From Zasmidium citrigriseum (lineage: Eukaryota; Ascomycota; Dothideomycetes; Mycosphaerellales; Mycosphaerellaceae): 64,000 nucleotides of DNA. The stretch lies in the NCBI GenBank assembly GCA_002786025.1, contig NHNW01000013.1, positions 124,001 through 188,000 on the forward strand, written 5' to 3'. The first letter of the stretch is position 1. Each line of letters opens with the position of its first letter. This document shows positions 11,201 to 21,821 of the stretch, in pieces. The translations under genes and the position numbers were made by a program. The notes beneath the pieces are model-generated. The model made no database searches, had not been told where the DNA came from, and saw nothing but the letters and a program-made list of their open reading frames with translations.

Positions 11201-12406
11201 TTGCAAGGTCTCGAGCTTTTCGTCCTTCTCGTCGATTTGATTGTCCCGATCCCGAAGATCATGCTCAAGGTCCTGGATCTCATCCTTCAGACGCTGCAAC
11301 TGTTCTGAATCTCCCTCGGCCTGCTCAGCACTCTGCAGCTTCTCTTGTAGATCCTCCAACTGGGCATCCTTCTCGTCCAGCTGGCGATCTCGATCCCTCA
11401 CCTCCTGCTCGAGGTCCTCAAGCTCGTCTTTCAGCCGCTGCATCGCGTCTTCGTCATTCTGGAACTGCTCGGCGCGGTCTAACTTCGTTCGCATATCGTC
11501 CAGCTCTTGTTCGCGCTCGTCTGCGATCTTCTGCGACTCCTCCGCCATCTTTTCTAGCCGATCAAACTCCTCACGATCGCGTTCACTTGTATGCCTCTTC
11601 TTGATCTTCTCCTGGTACTCTTTGAGCGAGATTCTGTACTCTTCTAGCTGACGCTCGGCTTCTTGAAGTCTCTTCCGCTGCTTCTTGATGTCAATCTCGA
11701 GCTCTGCCTTCCCCGTCTTGAGGTCCACGTTCTCTTTCAATGTCTGCTGATGGAATTCGTTGCCGCTCTTCCGTAGTGCTTCCTCGAGAAAGTGGATTTT
11801 GAGCTTCAGCCCAAAGTTGTCTTTCTGTATTTGATCGAGCTTCGCTTCTTGGTCTCGCAGGGTAAGAACGTTTCCTTGATCAAGAACACCGCCTTTGTGG
11901 TTGTTGGGTAGTTGCGGTATCGGGGTTGAGTCGATCATAGACGAGCTCCCAATCTGGGGAGCAACAGGCGTACGTTCTCTATCTCCTGAATCTCCAGTAT
12001 CATCATCCAGCATGGAGCTGCTCACTGGTGGACCAGGCGTCGCTTTGCTGCCGTAGCTTTGTCGCAGACCATGTGGAGTTCTGAGGTTGCTTGTGTCGGT
12101 GTTCTCTTTCTCCTCGAGAATGCTCTGTTGCATCAACTGATTTCGCTTCGCGCTCTTCAGCAATGGAGTGAACTCCTGCTTTCCTCCAGGATTGCGCTTG
12201 TCGACGAGTGCGGTTCGAGGTCGCGGTGTTCGAGTCGATTGAGGGCCACCGCGCAGCCCTCTCATCTGATTGCGCAAATCTTGCGCCGGGTTCTTTGAGG
12301 GCGATCCGAATGGCTGCACGAAGGAAAAGTCGAGCGAATTCTTGTTAGGACTGATGAAGGTGTTGCCGGCGCGTTCAGTCCCGGGCGTGTCGATGTAGTG
12401 GGCCAT
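8284..12406 (-). CDS. Centrosomin-type coiled-coil MTOC protein (Mto1/ApsB or Pcp1-like)
   Basis: Two exons, 12406-8574 and 8521-8284, joined over a 52-bp intron with gtaagt donor and tactaac branch; 1356 aa. The ATG at 12406 (A at -3, G at +4) is chosen because the frame upstream has only GTG. After a Ser/Pro-rich N-terminus, residues about 180-215 (LTLRDQEAKLDQI, FGLKLKIHFLEEALRKSG) match the centrosomin motif 1 (Cnn_1N) that recruits gamma-tubulin complexes. Almost everything from 220 to 1230 is heptad coiled coil with internal near-repeats (DLEQEVRDRDRQLDEKD-type units). The C-terminus, KQIQYLRAKCTREETFRADL through CNKEDLRLLEEIGV across the splice, resembles the PACT or Mto2-binding module of fungal spindle-pole/septal MTOC proteins. 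ApsB versus PcpA orthology needs an alignment. Confidence 0.85.
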
Positions 12407-12667
12407 GATGGCAGAGTCGCACACTGATTAAGCTGTACTGTTAGTAGTCGTCATGCGCGCGCCGGCGTTTGTTTCGTCCTGTCGCGAGGTGAATGTCCCG
12501 GTAAAGCTGTACACGTCTTGCGAGGGAAAGTCGCGGTCGAGTGTTGTTGAAAGTAAACATCGGCATTGGAGCTCGCAAGTGCCGATTGGCCGACGCAAGA
12601 AGCCCCACTTTAATCGCAGACTTCACTTCTCTTGTGCGCAAACCTTCACTGCAAAACATGCGACAAC
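12407..12667. promoter_or_regulatory. Divergent promoter of the MTOC and ecdysoneless/SGT1 genes
   Basis: The two start codons are 261 bp apart and point away from each other, so both promoters must overlap here. No specific factor site was recognised. Confidence 0.6.
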
Positions 12668-14620
12668 ATGGACGACCAACTACCTGATGACGGCCTGAAA
12701 TGGTTTGGAGAAGGCTTTGATGGATTTCCCAAGCGCTTGCCCGATGACTGCGTTGAATACATCATCTACATTGTGGATCAAAAGCTGGATGACGCCACCG
12801 CTGTTCGCAACCGACTGAACGAGATCCTGAAAGCGACAAATGAGTTGAAGAAGAAGCACCTGAAGGACTACATCTGGCAGAGAGATGGCTTTGAGCTCAG
12901 CATACATCCAAAGCTGGACTTGTCGAAGCCTGATGTATCTAAGCCTGCAAACGGACGAGCACCAACACCGCCACATCTTCGAGGACGAACAGACTTTGGA
13001 GACTCCGTCGCAGACGAATGGCTCATTGTCTACTTCCTTGTTGAAATGAGCAAGCAGTTCCCTGATGCATGGATACGCGTCTACGACACCGACGGCGAAT
13101 TTCTGCTCATAGAGGCTGCCAACTCTCTGCCAAAGTGGCTCAATCCAGATGTCGCAGAGAATCGAATCTGGATCAATAATGGCCATCTGAAAATCATACC
13201 GCTGGATTCCGAATCGTCCCGCAACTTGACTGCCCAAGATGCCCTCAAGCTGATCCAGCGAGAGCAAGACAAGCTCCTCGTCGAGCCTGCGATTGAGAAG
13301 GAGGCATTCTACAGACTACGGGAGTATCCTTCCGCTATCTCCTCTTCACTCCATCATGCTCTCATCACAATTCCAAGACGACTCGCATACATCCTTCACC
13401 GCAGTCCAACATTCATTTCTCCCGCAATTGAGTCATTCTATCTCAGAGACCCAGTCAGCTTGAAGCCGCTTAGCTCCAAAGATCTCTCGACGCTCTATTT
13501 CCCGCCAGAAGACTTCGTCACAGTCAGCATCAAGTTCACGAAAGTTGGCTACGCTCAACTACGAAGTCAGGTCTTTGACCCTCCTCCAGCATGGACGGCT
13601 GTCATCCCTCGAATACAGGACGAGAAAGTGGCGATGGGCATGAAGCTGACTTGCGGCTTCGAAATGCTTGTCACGGATCGGCAAAATCAAGACAAGCGAA
13701 GCGTGCAGGCCATAAAGATGCTTCTAGAAGATCTTGAGAATGGAGATGAAACACTGCCCACAGACGATGAGATTGCGAATTGGCCAAAGACTCAGGATGA
13801 TGAGAAGTGGTTGGACATAGATTACAACGACTTTGAGAAAGAGCTCTCTGGAAAGCCGGGATCGAAGAAGAATGGGGCAGACACAGGATTTGGTGATCAG
13901 GCCGCGCAAGAGAATCTCCGAAAGATGGTCTCACGGTTTCAAGACTTTCTCGAAGATGATGACGCTGGTATCGATGGCGTTGATGGTATGGATGGGGATG
14001 ACGAGGGCGAAGAAGATGAGTCCGAGGATGAACCCAACGGCGAAGATGGAGCTGCAGAAAAAGATGAGATGGAGTTTGAGAAGGCCATGCAGGAGATGAA
14101 CAATATGTCCGAAGATCATGTCAAGGCCAGTGGCCTGTTGGAGGAAGCACGAAAGCTGGCTTTGCAAGACGACGAAGAGGCGAGCGATTTTGATGACGAG
14201 GAGCAATTGCAGAAGGTGATGGAGCTGATGGAGAAAGAGCTCAAAGGCCATGGTGCTCTGGATCTCAACGGCAAGGGAGAAGGCAAAGGAAAGGGCAAGG
14301 CTCCCGCCACGAGCAAACCGCAGCACTCGACACCCGCTGCCTCCAAGCCCTTCTTTGGGCCCGAACGACCACCAAACATGCAATCTGGGGCATTGGCTAA
14401 GAAGAACGTCCACTTCGGCGATGAAGAAGAAGCTGATGAGGAGGTCGGACCTGGTGATGGAGAGCTCAGCTCCGACGACGAAGACTTCAACGACGTTGAT
14501 CTCGACTTTGCAAAGAACATGCTGGAGTCTTTCAAGGGGCAGGCAGGTATGGCGGGTCCAGCAGGGAACATGATGAGAGCACTTGGTGTCAACATGCCCA
14601 GGGATGAGGACAGTGACTGA
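12668..14620 (+). CDS. SGT1/ecdysoneless (ECD) family protein
   Basis: Single exon, 650 aa from the ATG at 12668 (MDDQLPDD); an in-frame ATG at 12632 adds 12 residues lacking conservation character. The ECD/SGT1 family signature is clear: the N-terminal DCVEYIIYIVD, then DEWLIVYFLVEMSKQFPD and WIRVYDTDGEFLLIEAA followed by LPKWLNPDVAENRIWI (about 118-170). The C-terminal third is strongly acidic (several D/E runs) and low in complexity. Human ECD acts in cell-cycle control and pre-mRNA splicing through PRP8/R2TP; the fission yeast relative has been linked to transcriptional control, so a nuclear role is likely. It is unrelated to the SGT1 co-chaperone despite the shared name. It shares a promoter with the MTOC gene. 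Confidence 0.9.
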   Translation: MDDQLPDDGLKWFGEGFDGFPKRLPDDCVEYIIYIVDQKLDDATAVRNRLNEILKATNELKKKHLKDYIWQRDGFELSIHPKLDLSKPDVSKPANGRAPTPPHLRGRTDFGDSVADEWLIVYFLVEMSKQFPDAWIRVYDTDGEFLLIEAANSLPKWLNPDVAENRIWINNGHLKIIPLDSESSRNLTAQDALKLIQREQDKLLVEPAIEKEAFYRLREYPSAISSSLHHALITIPRRLAYILHRSPTFISPAIESFYLRDPVSLKPLSSKDLSTLYFPPEDFVTVSIKFTKVGYAQLRSQVFDPPPAWTAVIPRIQDEKVAMGMKLTCGFEMLVTDRQNQDKRSVQAIKMLLEDLENGDETLPTDDEIANWPKTQDDEKWLDIDYNDFEKELSGKPGSKKNGADTGFGDQAAQENLRKMVSRFQDFLEDDDAGIDGVDGMDGDDEGEEDESEDEPNGEDGAAEKDEMEFEKAMQEMNNMSEDHVKASGLLEEARKLALQDDEEASDFDDEEQLQKVMELMEKELKGHGALDLNGKGEGKGKGKAPATSKPQHSTPAASKPFFGPERPPNMQSGALAKKNVHFGDEEEADEEVGPGDGELSSDDEDFNDVDLDFAKNMLESFKGQAGMAGPAGNMMRALGVNMPRDEDSD

Positions 14621-15360
14621 TCGATCTTGCCGCCGGCCACTTCTGTAAGTATATACTAGACAAAAAGTGGACATGCTGCATGACACCGGCACTGATGAGG
14701 AGCATGCGTGCGTTAGAAACTTTCATACCCGAACTTCAGCTTGCATCAAATTGTGGCAGCTATAGACCACAGACAAAGCTCAGATGCCCTCAAAATTGCT
14801 CTGCACCGGTGTGACCTCTCGCCATGACCCGATCGGTCCTAGAGCAAGCACGATCCAAACGGTGCACAAATGATACTCGGCTTACATGATCACTACACGC
14901 TTGTTCGGGCGGTCAGGCACTACATCAACCAGAGCCGATCATCACGCTCACCGTCAAATCCTGGAGCGGGGGATCTCGGTGGCGGAATGAGATCATGAGC
15001 CTTTGACATACATGACCGGTCCCATGCACCGGCGCAATCGGATTGCAACTCCTGCGAAACCCGATACAACAAACATCATGATGTCTTTCTTGTCGCTGAA
15101 GGCATCGAGGTGCCCATCAGACCTTGAGCTGTTTGGACAATTGGTGTTGGTCAGGCATGAACATCTTTCTAACGGGCCAAACCAAACAATCAGCTTCGAG
15201 TCAGCCTGTGAGTTGGTCATGTCTCTCTATTGAGGTTGGTATAAACTGCTGCTCCGCAGGACTTATTCTTTCCTAATCACTATTCCACGAAACCGCACGA
15301 CAGTCTCCAGCTGCAATCGACCCTGATTACCCAGGCTATCAACCACAACGAGTGCTCGAA
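14621..15360. other. Intergenic region
   Basis: No supported gene. An upstream exon of the small gene at 15361 could lie near its 3' end (several CAG acceptor-like sites between 15258 and 15310), but nothing decisive is visible. Confidence 0.4.
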
Positions 15361-15843
15361 ATGCAGAACGGAAATCATTTACCCATACCAGGCCCAATAG
15401 GAGGTGGAGAAGAAGGAAACACCTATGTTCGAAACCCACTGAATAGGTGGACCATCGACGATCTTGGCGACAAGATCTGGAAGGTCTATAGCCATCCCAC
15501 CGCCCGCCCCAATCCTGTTCAATCAATGAAGGGAGATATTCAACTCTTTGGCATGGGTCTCGTCACAAAGGGGCTTGAAGACCAGGTCAGCGACTTCATC
15601 TGGGTACCTTGGCAGGAACGCGGCGTCGACTCGATCAATCATGCCGTTTTCGAGAAGATCATCAGGCTGCTGGCTGAGAAAGGGCAAATGACACTGATCA
15701 TCAACTTCACAAAGTTCATGCCAGCAGGCACTGAAGTCACCTTTCCACCCACGGACCCACCTGGAGCGAATAAGGTCATGGTTAAAGATCGGAGAGGCCA
15801 GCCGCAATGGTTTGGGACGCTTCCGCCGCAACCCCGGTATTGA
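15361..15843 (+). CDS. Orphan-family protein, paralog A
   Basis: 160-aa frame starting at the first in-frame ATG (15361); an exon upstream is possible. I recognise no known domain. Its C-terminal half aligns by eye with the four tandem genes at 59.8-63.4 kb: FEKIIRLLAEKG, then NFTKFMPAG, then VMVKDRRG and WFGTLPP match, for example, KEIIQRLAHD, YIYNFMP, VLVTNTDA and LWATIP in paralog E. The N-terminal half is different from the Ser/Asn/Pro-rich leaders of B-D. No signal peptide or membrane segment is evident, so it is probably intracellular. Function unknown. The matching domain in five loci argues that this is a real gene rather than a chance frame. Confidence 0.6.
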   Translation: MQNGNHLPIPGPIGGGEEGNTYVRNPLNRWTIDDLGDKIWKVYSHPTARPNPVQSMKGDIQLFGMGLVTKGLEDQVSDFIWVPWQERGVDSINHAVFEKIIRLLAEKGQMTLIINFTKFMPAGTEVTFPPTDPPGANKVMVKDRRGQPQWFGTLPPQPRY

Positions 15844-16902
15844 GTTGTCTTGTCGTAGTTGAAGGAATTTGCTGTGCGTCTATCAGGGGCTTTTACTTTG
15901 GCACTGTTGCTTCTAGGAGCGCGGGCATTGCATTTTGGGGCTCTCAGGTGTCGGGACTGTTCAGGCTCTTATCAATTCAGCTTTTCCAGCGTCTCACAAT
16001 AGTCACTTGTACGAGTCTGAATCGTCAACTTACTGCCAAGTCGCCATTTGTGCTTACCAGTCGGTCAGGTCCAGCAATTGAGGTCAATGGAAGATGCCGC
16101 TCTGTGGGACTGTATTTCTCTCCTCTTTCCCTCACACACCATACAACGATCTTGCTTGCCTATCATACCTCCTGCTCAACGTCCAAAACCAAAATCAAAA
16201 GCACAGGCCATTGTCTCCGTACCGGGAAATATCCTGAACCAGGCGATCCAGAATCATGGCAACCTTCAAAGAGCCAGATAATCCCCTTGTGGACGGCGAC
16301 ATCTACTGTGATGTTACCCGCGGGGAGGGCCAAAGGTTGCTGCTCACCCATGGTTCCTTCAAGCGGTAATATAAAGATATATGCCTTTTGGCAGGCAAAG
16401 GTATGTGTTGAATCATTGGAGGTGATGTTCTCAGGTCCCTGGAACGCGGCATACTGACATTGGCCGCGTTCGCTTTCGCACTGACCAGAATGTTGACTAC
16501 ATATAAGAAGCGTGAGTGGCTCTGCCGAGCGACAATTCCGTGAGAGACTTCAATGTCTGAGTGAGGAGTTTCGTAGCTAGGGAAAGAATTCAGTGAAAGT
16601 GCTAGAAGTTGATGAAGTGACAAGAGCTGTCGTCAAGAGTGAGGGCAGCGCGGATAAACCTTCAGCCGGAGCTAGACAAAACAGATGAATGAGCGGAGAA
16701 ACATAGCTTAGCGGCTGAGTTAGGCGAGCCAATGAACGCCGAGCAGCGACCCGACTTTGAATCTCGAATTCAGATCTTGACGACCTCTCGTCTTCAACCC
16801 ACGCAAGCTATCCCCGCGACAGATGCCTGCATTCAGGCCGACGATCAGACCACTCGCTGCTCGAGAGTCTTCTCGTCCGATCGGAGATAGACAATTTTCA
16901 AC
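15844..16902. other. Intergenic region with one possible tiny ORF
   Basis: About 1.06 kb. The only item worth noting is a 37-codon frame at 16257-16370 (MATFKEPDNPLVDGD...), with an acceptable start context, preceded by a CT-rich promoter-like stretch; too short to support as a gene. The last 200 bp should hold the DHR2 promoter. Confidence 0.4.
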
Positions 16903-19059
16903 ATGAGCAAGACGCCCCAGGTTAAAATGGATTCTCACGCCGGCAATGCGCACTTGAAGCGCAAGAGAGATGGCCCACAAAGCTCTCCCCAGGCGAAGAA
17001 GCAGAAGATTCTCACCTCACGCCAAGCGCTACCGATATGGACTCGACAAAAAGACATCCGCGCTGCGCTACGAGAGAAGAACGTTCTCGTCCTGTCAGGT
17101 GAAACTGGTTCCGGTAAATCCACTCAAGTGCCCCAATTTCTCCTGAGCGAGTCCTGGTGCCAGGGGAAAATCGCAATCACGCAGCCTCGTCGAGTTGCCG
17201 CTATCTCCTTGGCTCGACGTGTGGCTGAGGAAATGGGCTCTCCTTTAGGCTCCTCGAGTCCAGCCAGTAAGGTGGGATACAGTGTTCGATTCGACGACAA
17301 CACCAGCCCAGGAACGAAGATCAAGTACCTGACAGAGGGTATGCTCCTGCAGGAAATGCTACGGGATGCGACGCTCAGCCAATATAGCTGTGTCGTTGTC
17401 GACGAAGTGCACGAAAGGAGTGTGGATGTAGATCTGCTTCTAGGGTTTCTGAAGCAGCTGCTCGAGAGCGGGAAGAGGAAGAAGAAGCCGCTCAAGGTCG
17501 TCGTCATGAGTGCGACTGCGGATGTGGATGCTCTCTCGAAGTTCTTTTCCGACTCTCCGGTGCCCAGAGAGCTTTCGAGCAGCTTAGAAGGTGGCGCTGG
17601 CGAGGAGGACGCTGCGCCGGGAAGCGACTCGGAATTCGAAGGCTTTTCAGACGACGAGCGGCCGGCTGCCCCCAAAGAGCAAGTCGCTGCTACTTGTCAA
17701 GTGGAAGGACGACAATACCCTGTCAAGCTACATTATCTGGACAAGCCAACAGAGGATGTGATCGACTCGGCATTACAGCGGATCTTCCAGATCCACTGCA
17801 AAGAGCCTATGCCAGGCGATATCCTGGTATTCATGACCGGACAGGAAACGATCCAGGGCCTGCAGAAGCTGGTCGAAGAATTCGCGCAGAACCTCACGAA
17901 TGACTACCCGAAGATGCTTGTCCTGCCTCTTTTCGCTGCTTTACCACAAGCCGCACAACAGCGCATCTTCGAGCGGGCCCCACCGAACACGAGAAAAGTC
18001 ATTCTATCGACGAACATAGCCGAGACGTCAGTCACGGTGCCCGGAGTTCGATATGTTGTCGACACTGGGAAAGCAAAGATCAAGCAGTTCCGCAACCGAC
18101 TAGGCCTTGAATCGCTGCTCGTGAAGCCGATCTCCAAGTCTTCAGCAGACCAGCGAAAAGGTCGAGCTGGTCGAGAAGCTGCTGGGCAATGCTTCCGACT
18201 GTACACGCAGCAGAGCTACAACGAGCTCGAAAAAGACACCAAGCCAGAGATACTACGTTGTGATCTGAGCAATGCAGTCCTCAAGATGAAAGCCAGAGGT
18301 GTGGAAGACGTCCTCAACTTCCCATTCTTGACATCCCCAAAACGCGAAGGGATGGAGAAGGCCTTGCTATCCTTACTGCAGCTCGGTACCTTGAACGAAG
18401 ACGGAAACATCAACGAAATCGGCCGAAAAGTCGCCAGACTCCCTCTCACCCCTACTCTCGGACGCATCATCATCGAAGCCGCCAGACCAGAACGCGACTG
18501 TCTGCTAGAGGTAATCGACATAATCGCCTGCCTCAGCGTCGAGAACATCTTCCTACCCACAGACACCGAAGAAGCACGAGAGAAAGCCCTAGAAGCCCGC
18601 TCCCAACTCTACCGCCGTCAAGGCGACCACCTCACTCTCCTCGCCGCCGTCCAGGCCTATGCAGCCGAGAACTCCGACCGCAAACGCTGGTCGACCCAAC
18701 ACATGATCTCGCACCGCGCGATGCAGAACGTCATGGACGTCCGGAAACAACTCATCGCGCAATGTAAACAGCTATCCCCGAATCCCACTGTCCGACCGAG
18801 CACCGATGAAGCTACTCAGGAGAATGTTTTGAAGTGCTTTTTGCGGGGATATAGTAGCAATAATATTGCCCGTCTCTGTCCTGACAAGACCTACAAGACG
18901 TTCGCTGGCAATCAAACGGTGGCAATCCACCCTAGCAGTGTGTTGTTCGGTCGGAAGGTGGAGGCTGTGGTGTATAATGAGTTCGTGTTTACGACCAAGG
19001 CATATGCCAGAGGCGTCAGTGCGATACAGCTGAAGTGGCTGGAGGAAATCTGGGGTTGA
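16903..19059 (+). CDS. DHR2: DEAH-box RNA helicase, Dhr2-like
   Basis: Single-exon 718-aa protein, close to the size of yeast Dhr2. Helicase motifs appear in order: I GETGSGKST (66-74), Ia TQPRRVAA, II DEVH (166-169), III SAT (202-204), IV LVFMTGQE, V STNIAETSVTVPGVRYVVDTG region, VI QRKGRAGR. After these come the winged-helix/ratchet (HA2) and OB-fold regions of the DEAH/RHA class, ending LKWLEEIWG. A basic N-terminus (KRKRDG...AKKQK) is a likely nuclear/nucleolar signal. An acidic insertion (about 222-255) sits between the RecA lobes. Dhr2 acts in the nucleolus in early processing of 18S rRNA precursors. DHX33-type or other short DEAH helicases are the alternative orthology. Confidence 0.9.
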   Translation: MSKTPQVKMDSHAGNAHLKRKRDGPQSSPQAKKQKILTSRQALPIWTRQKDIRAALREKNVLVLSGETGSGKSTQVPQFLLSESWCQGKIAITQPRRVAAISLARRVAEEMGSPLGSSSPASKVGYSVRFDDNTSPGTKIKYLTEGMLLQEMLRDATLSQYSCVVVDEVHERSVDVDLLLGFLKQLLESGKRKKKPLKVVVMSATADVDALSKFFSDSPVPRELSSSLEGGAGEEDAAPGSDSEFEGFSDDERPAAPKEQVAATCQVEGRQYPVKLHYLDKPTEDVIDSALQRIFQIHCKEPMPGDILVFMTGQETIQGLQKLVEEFAQNLTNDYPKMLVLPLFAALPQAAQQRIFERAPPNTRKVILSTNIAETSVTVPGVRYVVDTGKAKIKQFRNRLGLESLLVKPISKSSADQRKGRAGREAAGQCFRLYTQQSYNELEKDTKPEILRCDLSNAVLKMKARGVEDVLNFPFLTSPKREGMEKALLSLLQLGTLNEDGNINEIGRKVARLPLTPTLGRIIIEAARPERDCLLEVIDIIACLSVENIFLPTDTEEAREKALEARSQLYRRQGDHLTLLAAVQAYAAENSDRKRWSTQHMISHRAMQNVMDVRKQLIAQCKQLSPNPTVRPSTDEATQENVLKCFLRGYSSNNIARLCPDKTYKTFAGNQTVAIHPSSVLFGRKVEAVVYNEFVFTTKAYARGVSAIQLKWLEEIWG

Positions 19060-19460
19060 GCGATCTCCGTCAACATAGTCTCAATCCATGCTCTTGGACA
19101 TGCCTTCAAGTATCTTTATTCAGTGCATTGTCTGCGGGGATCGAGTCGTCGCTATGCAATCCTTCGCCTGAGTGCCGTGCCAGGGGCCTGCTGCGATGCT
19201 CTCTCGCGTTCAGCTCGCAACTTTCTGTACCTGGACCAGAGCTATCAAGGCACGATCTCGGATACAGCATTGAGTCCGAAGATCAACGGATGACATGCAG
19301 CAAGATCAACAAGTGTTGAATACATGATAATCTTAAAGTTTGTCAGTGAACAGCTGAGGGAGTGCTACCTTCGACTTCCAACATCATAGGTGTCTTACGC
19401 CCCGAGAATCGTTCTCTGTTGTCCCTCTACTCTATCTTCGTACTCTCGACTTCATCCACC
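19060..19460. other. Intergenic region upstream of permease gene
   Basis: About 400 bp holding the DHR2 3' end and the permease promoter; CT-rich just before the permease ATG. Nothing else seen. Confidence 0.5.
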
Positions 19461-21143
19461 ATGCCAACCACAACAGACACCAAACCACCCTCTCCATTCA
19501 TCTCCTCCCCATCCCTCGACCCCGACACCCAAGACCTCCTAACCCTAGGCTACGCCCCCTCCCTCCCCCGCCGCTTCAACACCCTCACATTAATGTCCCT
19601 CTCCTTCACCCTAACCTGCACCTGGCTCGGCACAGCCACCTCCCTAGGAATCGCCCTGACCGAAGCCTCCTCATCCGGCGTGTTATACTCCCTAATAATC
19701 GCCGGCATCTTCACCGCAATTCTCTCCCTCGGAATGGCCGAACTAGCCTCCGCCTACCCAGTCGCAGGTGCGCAGTACTACTGGTCTTTCATGGTCAGCT
19801 CCTCGCCTTGGGCACCCTTCGCAAGCTTCGTCACAGGCTGGACAAACGTCTTCGGCTGGTGGTTAGGAATGGCTGCTACGGGAAGTTTACTCAGTGGGAT
19901 GCTTCTAGCGATTGCGAAGTTCAACTATCCCTCTTACGAAATCGAATCCTGGCATCAATATCTCCTCTTCGTGGGGATCATCTGGTTAAACGTCGCCTGG
20001 AATGTCCTCGGGGCGAGGTGGATTCCCGTATGGAATAAGTTCATCATGTTCCTAAGCATCGCCGTCATAGTCGCTTCCTTCATCACATTACTAGTCTGCA
20101 GTCGAAACTACTATCCCTCCGCAAGATGGATATTCACCGACACAACAAACTCAACAGGCTGGCCAAGCACAGGCTTCGCATTTCTCCTGGCAACAATGAA
20201 CGGGATCTTCTCCTACGCAGGCACAGACTGTGGAGCGCACCTAGCAGAAGAGATTCCTCAACCGTCGAAGAACGTTCCCAAATGTATTCTGTGGCCGATT
20301 CTGATCGGCTTCGCAGTGGCGTGGCCTTTGGCGGTGGCGATGATGGCGAGTATTCGGGATATGGAAGCTGTTCTGGAGACACCGACTGGGTTTCCGTTGA
20401 TTGAGGTTTTGTATCAGGGGACGGGAGGGAGTCGGGGAGGTGCGACGGCGTTTATGGCGCTGTATGCTCTTTGTTTGTTTGCTTGTTGTGTTGGGAATGG
20501 GACGACGAATGCGAGGATTTTGTGGGCGATTAGTCGGGATGGGGCGACGCCATTTTCGAGAGTCTGGGCGAGAATTCATCCGACTTTCAAAGTGCCTGCG
20601 AATGCGATGATGCTTTCGGGGACGGTGGTGTCGGTACGTTCTCTGCTTTCTCTCTCTTCTCCTTGAGAACTGACAACATCATCCTAGCTCTACGGCCTCA
20701 TCTTTCTCGGCAGCACGACCGTCTTCAGCAGCATGATCTCTGCCCTGATAATCTTCCTCCAAACCTCCTGCGCAATCCCCCAAGCAATCCTCCTCTTCCG
20801 TGGCCGCAGCAAAGTCCTACCACCTCGCTACTTTCACATCCCTGAGCCCTGGGGCTACCTCACCAACGCCATCGCAGTCGTTTGGGTCATCTTCACCGAC
20901 GTCCTGGCTTGCATCCCAGTCAGCTATCCCGTGACGCTGCAGAATATGAACTGGATCAGTGTGGTGACCGTGGGCTTGATATCGTTCATTTTGCTGTTGT
21001 GGTGGTTCGACAAGAGGAAGAGTTTCCGCGGGCCCAAGGTCGATATGGAGTTGATGAGGTCAAGGAGAGAGGAGGCGCTCGGCATGTTGGACGAGGATCG
21101 TAGGCAGATTGATATCGCTGTGCATGGCGAGAAGCAAAGCTAG
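19461..21143 (+). CDS. APC-superfamily amino-acid/GABA/choline permease
   Basis: Two exons, 19461-20633 and 20688-21143, with a 54-bp intron (gtacgt donor); 542 aa. The ATG at 19461 has ACC before it and begins a hydrophilic N-terminus; an in-frame ATG-like start at 19362 would add 33 unconserved residues. About 12 hydrophobic segments are visible. Family landmarks are the early LGTATSLGIALTEA-like segment, GMAELASAYPVAGAQYYW, GWTNVFGWW and the later FSYAGTDCGAHLAEEIPQPSKNVPK, which place it with fungal GABA permease (Uga4), choline (Hnm1) and biotin-type transporters. Substrate cannot be assigned. Codon usage before about 19700 favours pyrimidine-rich synonyms (many CTC/TCC/ACC), a common local effect. 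Confidence 0.88.
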
Positions 21144-21821
21144 AAGTATCAGCATCCGAAGCAAGTCAAGACGTACCTCATTTCGTGCCCAAACCGTTTT
21201 ATTCAACTCTGATCGTTAAAGCGTCTCTCGAGACTGCCAGATTGAAGTGACTGCTCGTCATCTGCGTCTGAACAACTTCCCGTGCTCTGAGTCCGTAAGT
21301 GCGCTGTGACGCCGCAAAAGCTGTCCATTCGAATGATATGCTATACAATGCGTTCTTGCTCTTCGCGGACGACCGTATCCCGTCGATCGCTCCACGGCGG
21401 ACGCCGATATTCTATTACACACGTTGACCGAGATGAATGACCGCCAGTCCGTTCGACTCCATCCGGTCACGGATCGTCGTCCTGGTATCGACATTCGTGA
21501 TCGAAACAGCGCCAGCTTTTGCACCATCTTCCAATTGAAATCCCACATCCTTTCCTACGCCGCGCCAATATCAAGTCGATCCACATTGTGGATCAATGTT
21601 GTGAGAGATCTCCCATCTCTCCAGTACCGTCATCCGGCACCCATGTTCAGACTTGCGCCTGTTGTTGTCGCAGCTCTACTCGCCCACGGCTTTCATCTTC
21701 TTGTCCTGTCGATTATAGTTCCGCGGCGCGGCCAACGCGTTTGGCTTGCCCTGGGCGAGGATCTGCGACTCCGTGTTCAGGCGCTTGCGCTGAGGCTGTG
21801 TCAAGTCTTGTCCGTCAATGT
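21144..21821. other. Convergent intergenic region
   Basis: The permease and the carrier genes end toward each other here. No coding or structural feature is supported. Confidence 0.5.

Noticed and set aside
13931..14692. 253-codon minus-strand frame
   Set aside because: Antisense to the acidic tail of the ecdysoneless/SGT1 gene; Phe/Leu/Ser content reflects GAA/GAC complement.
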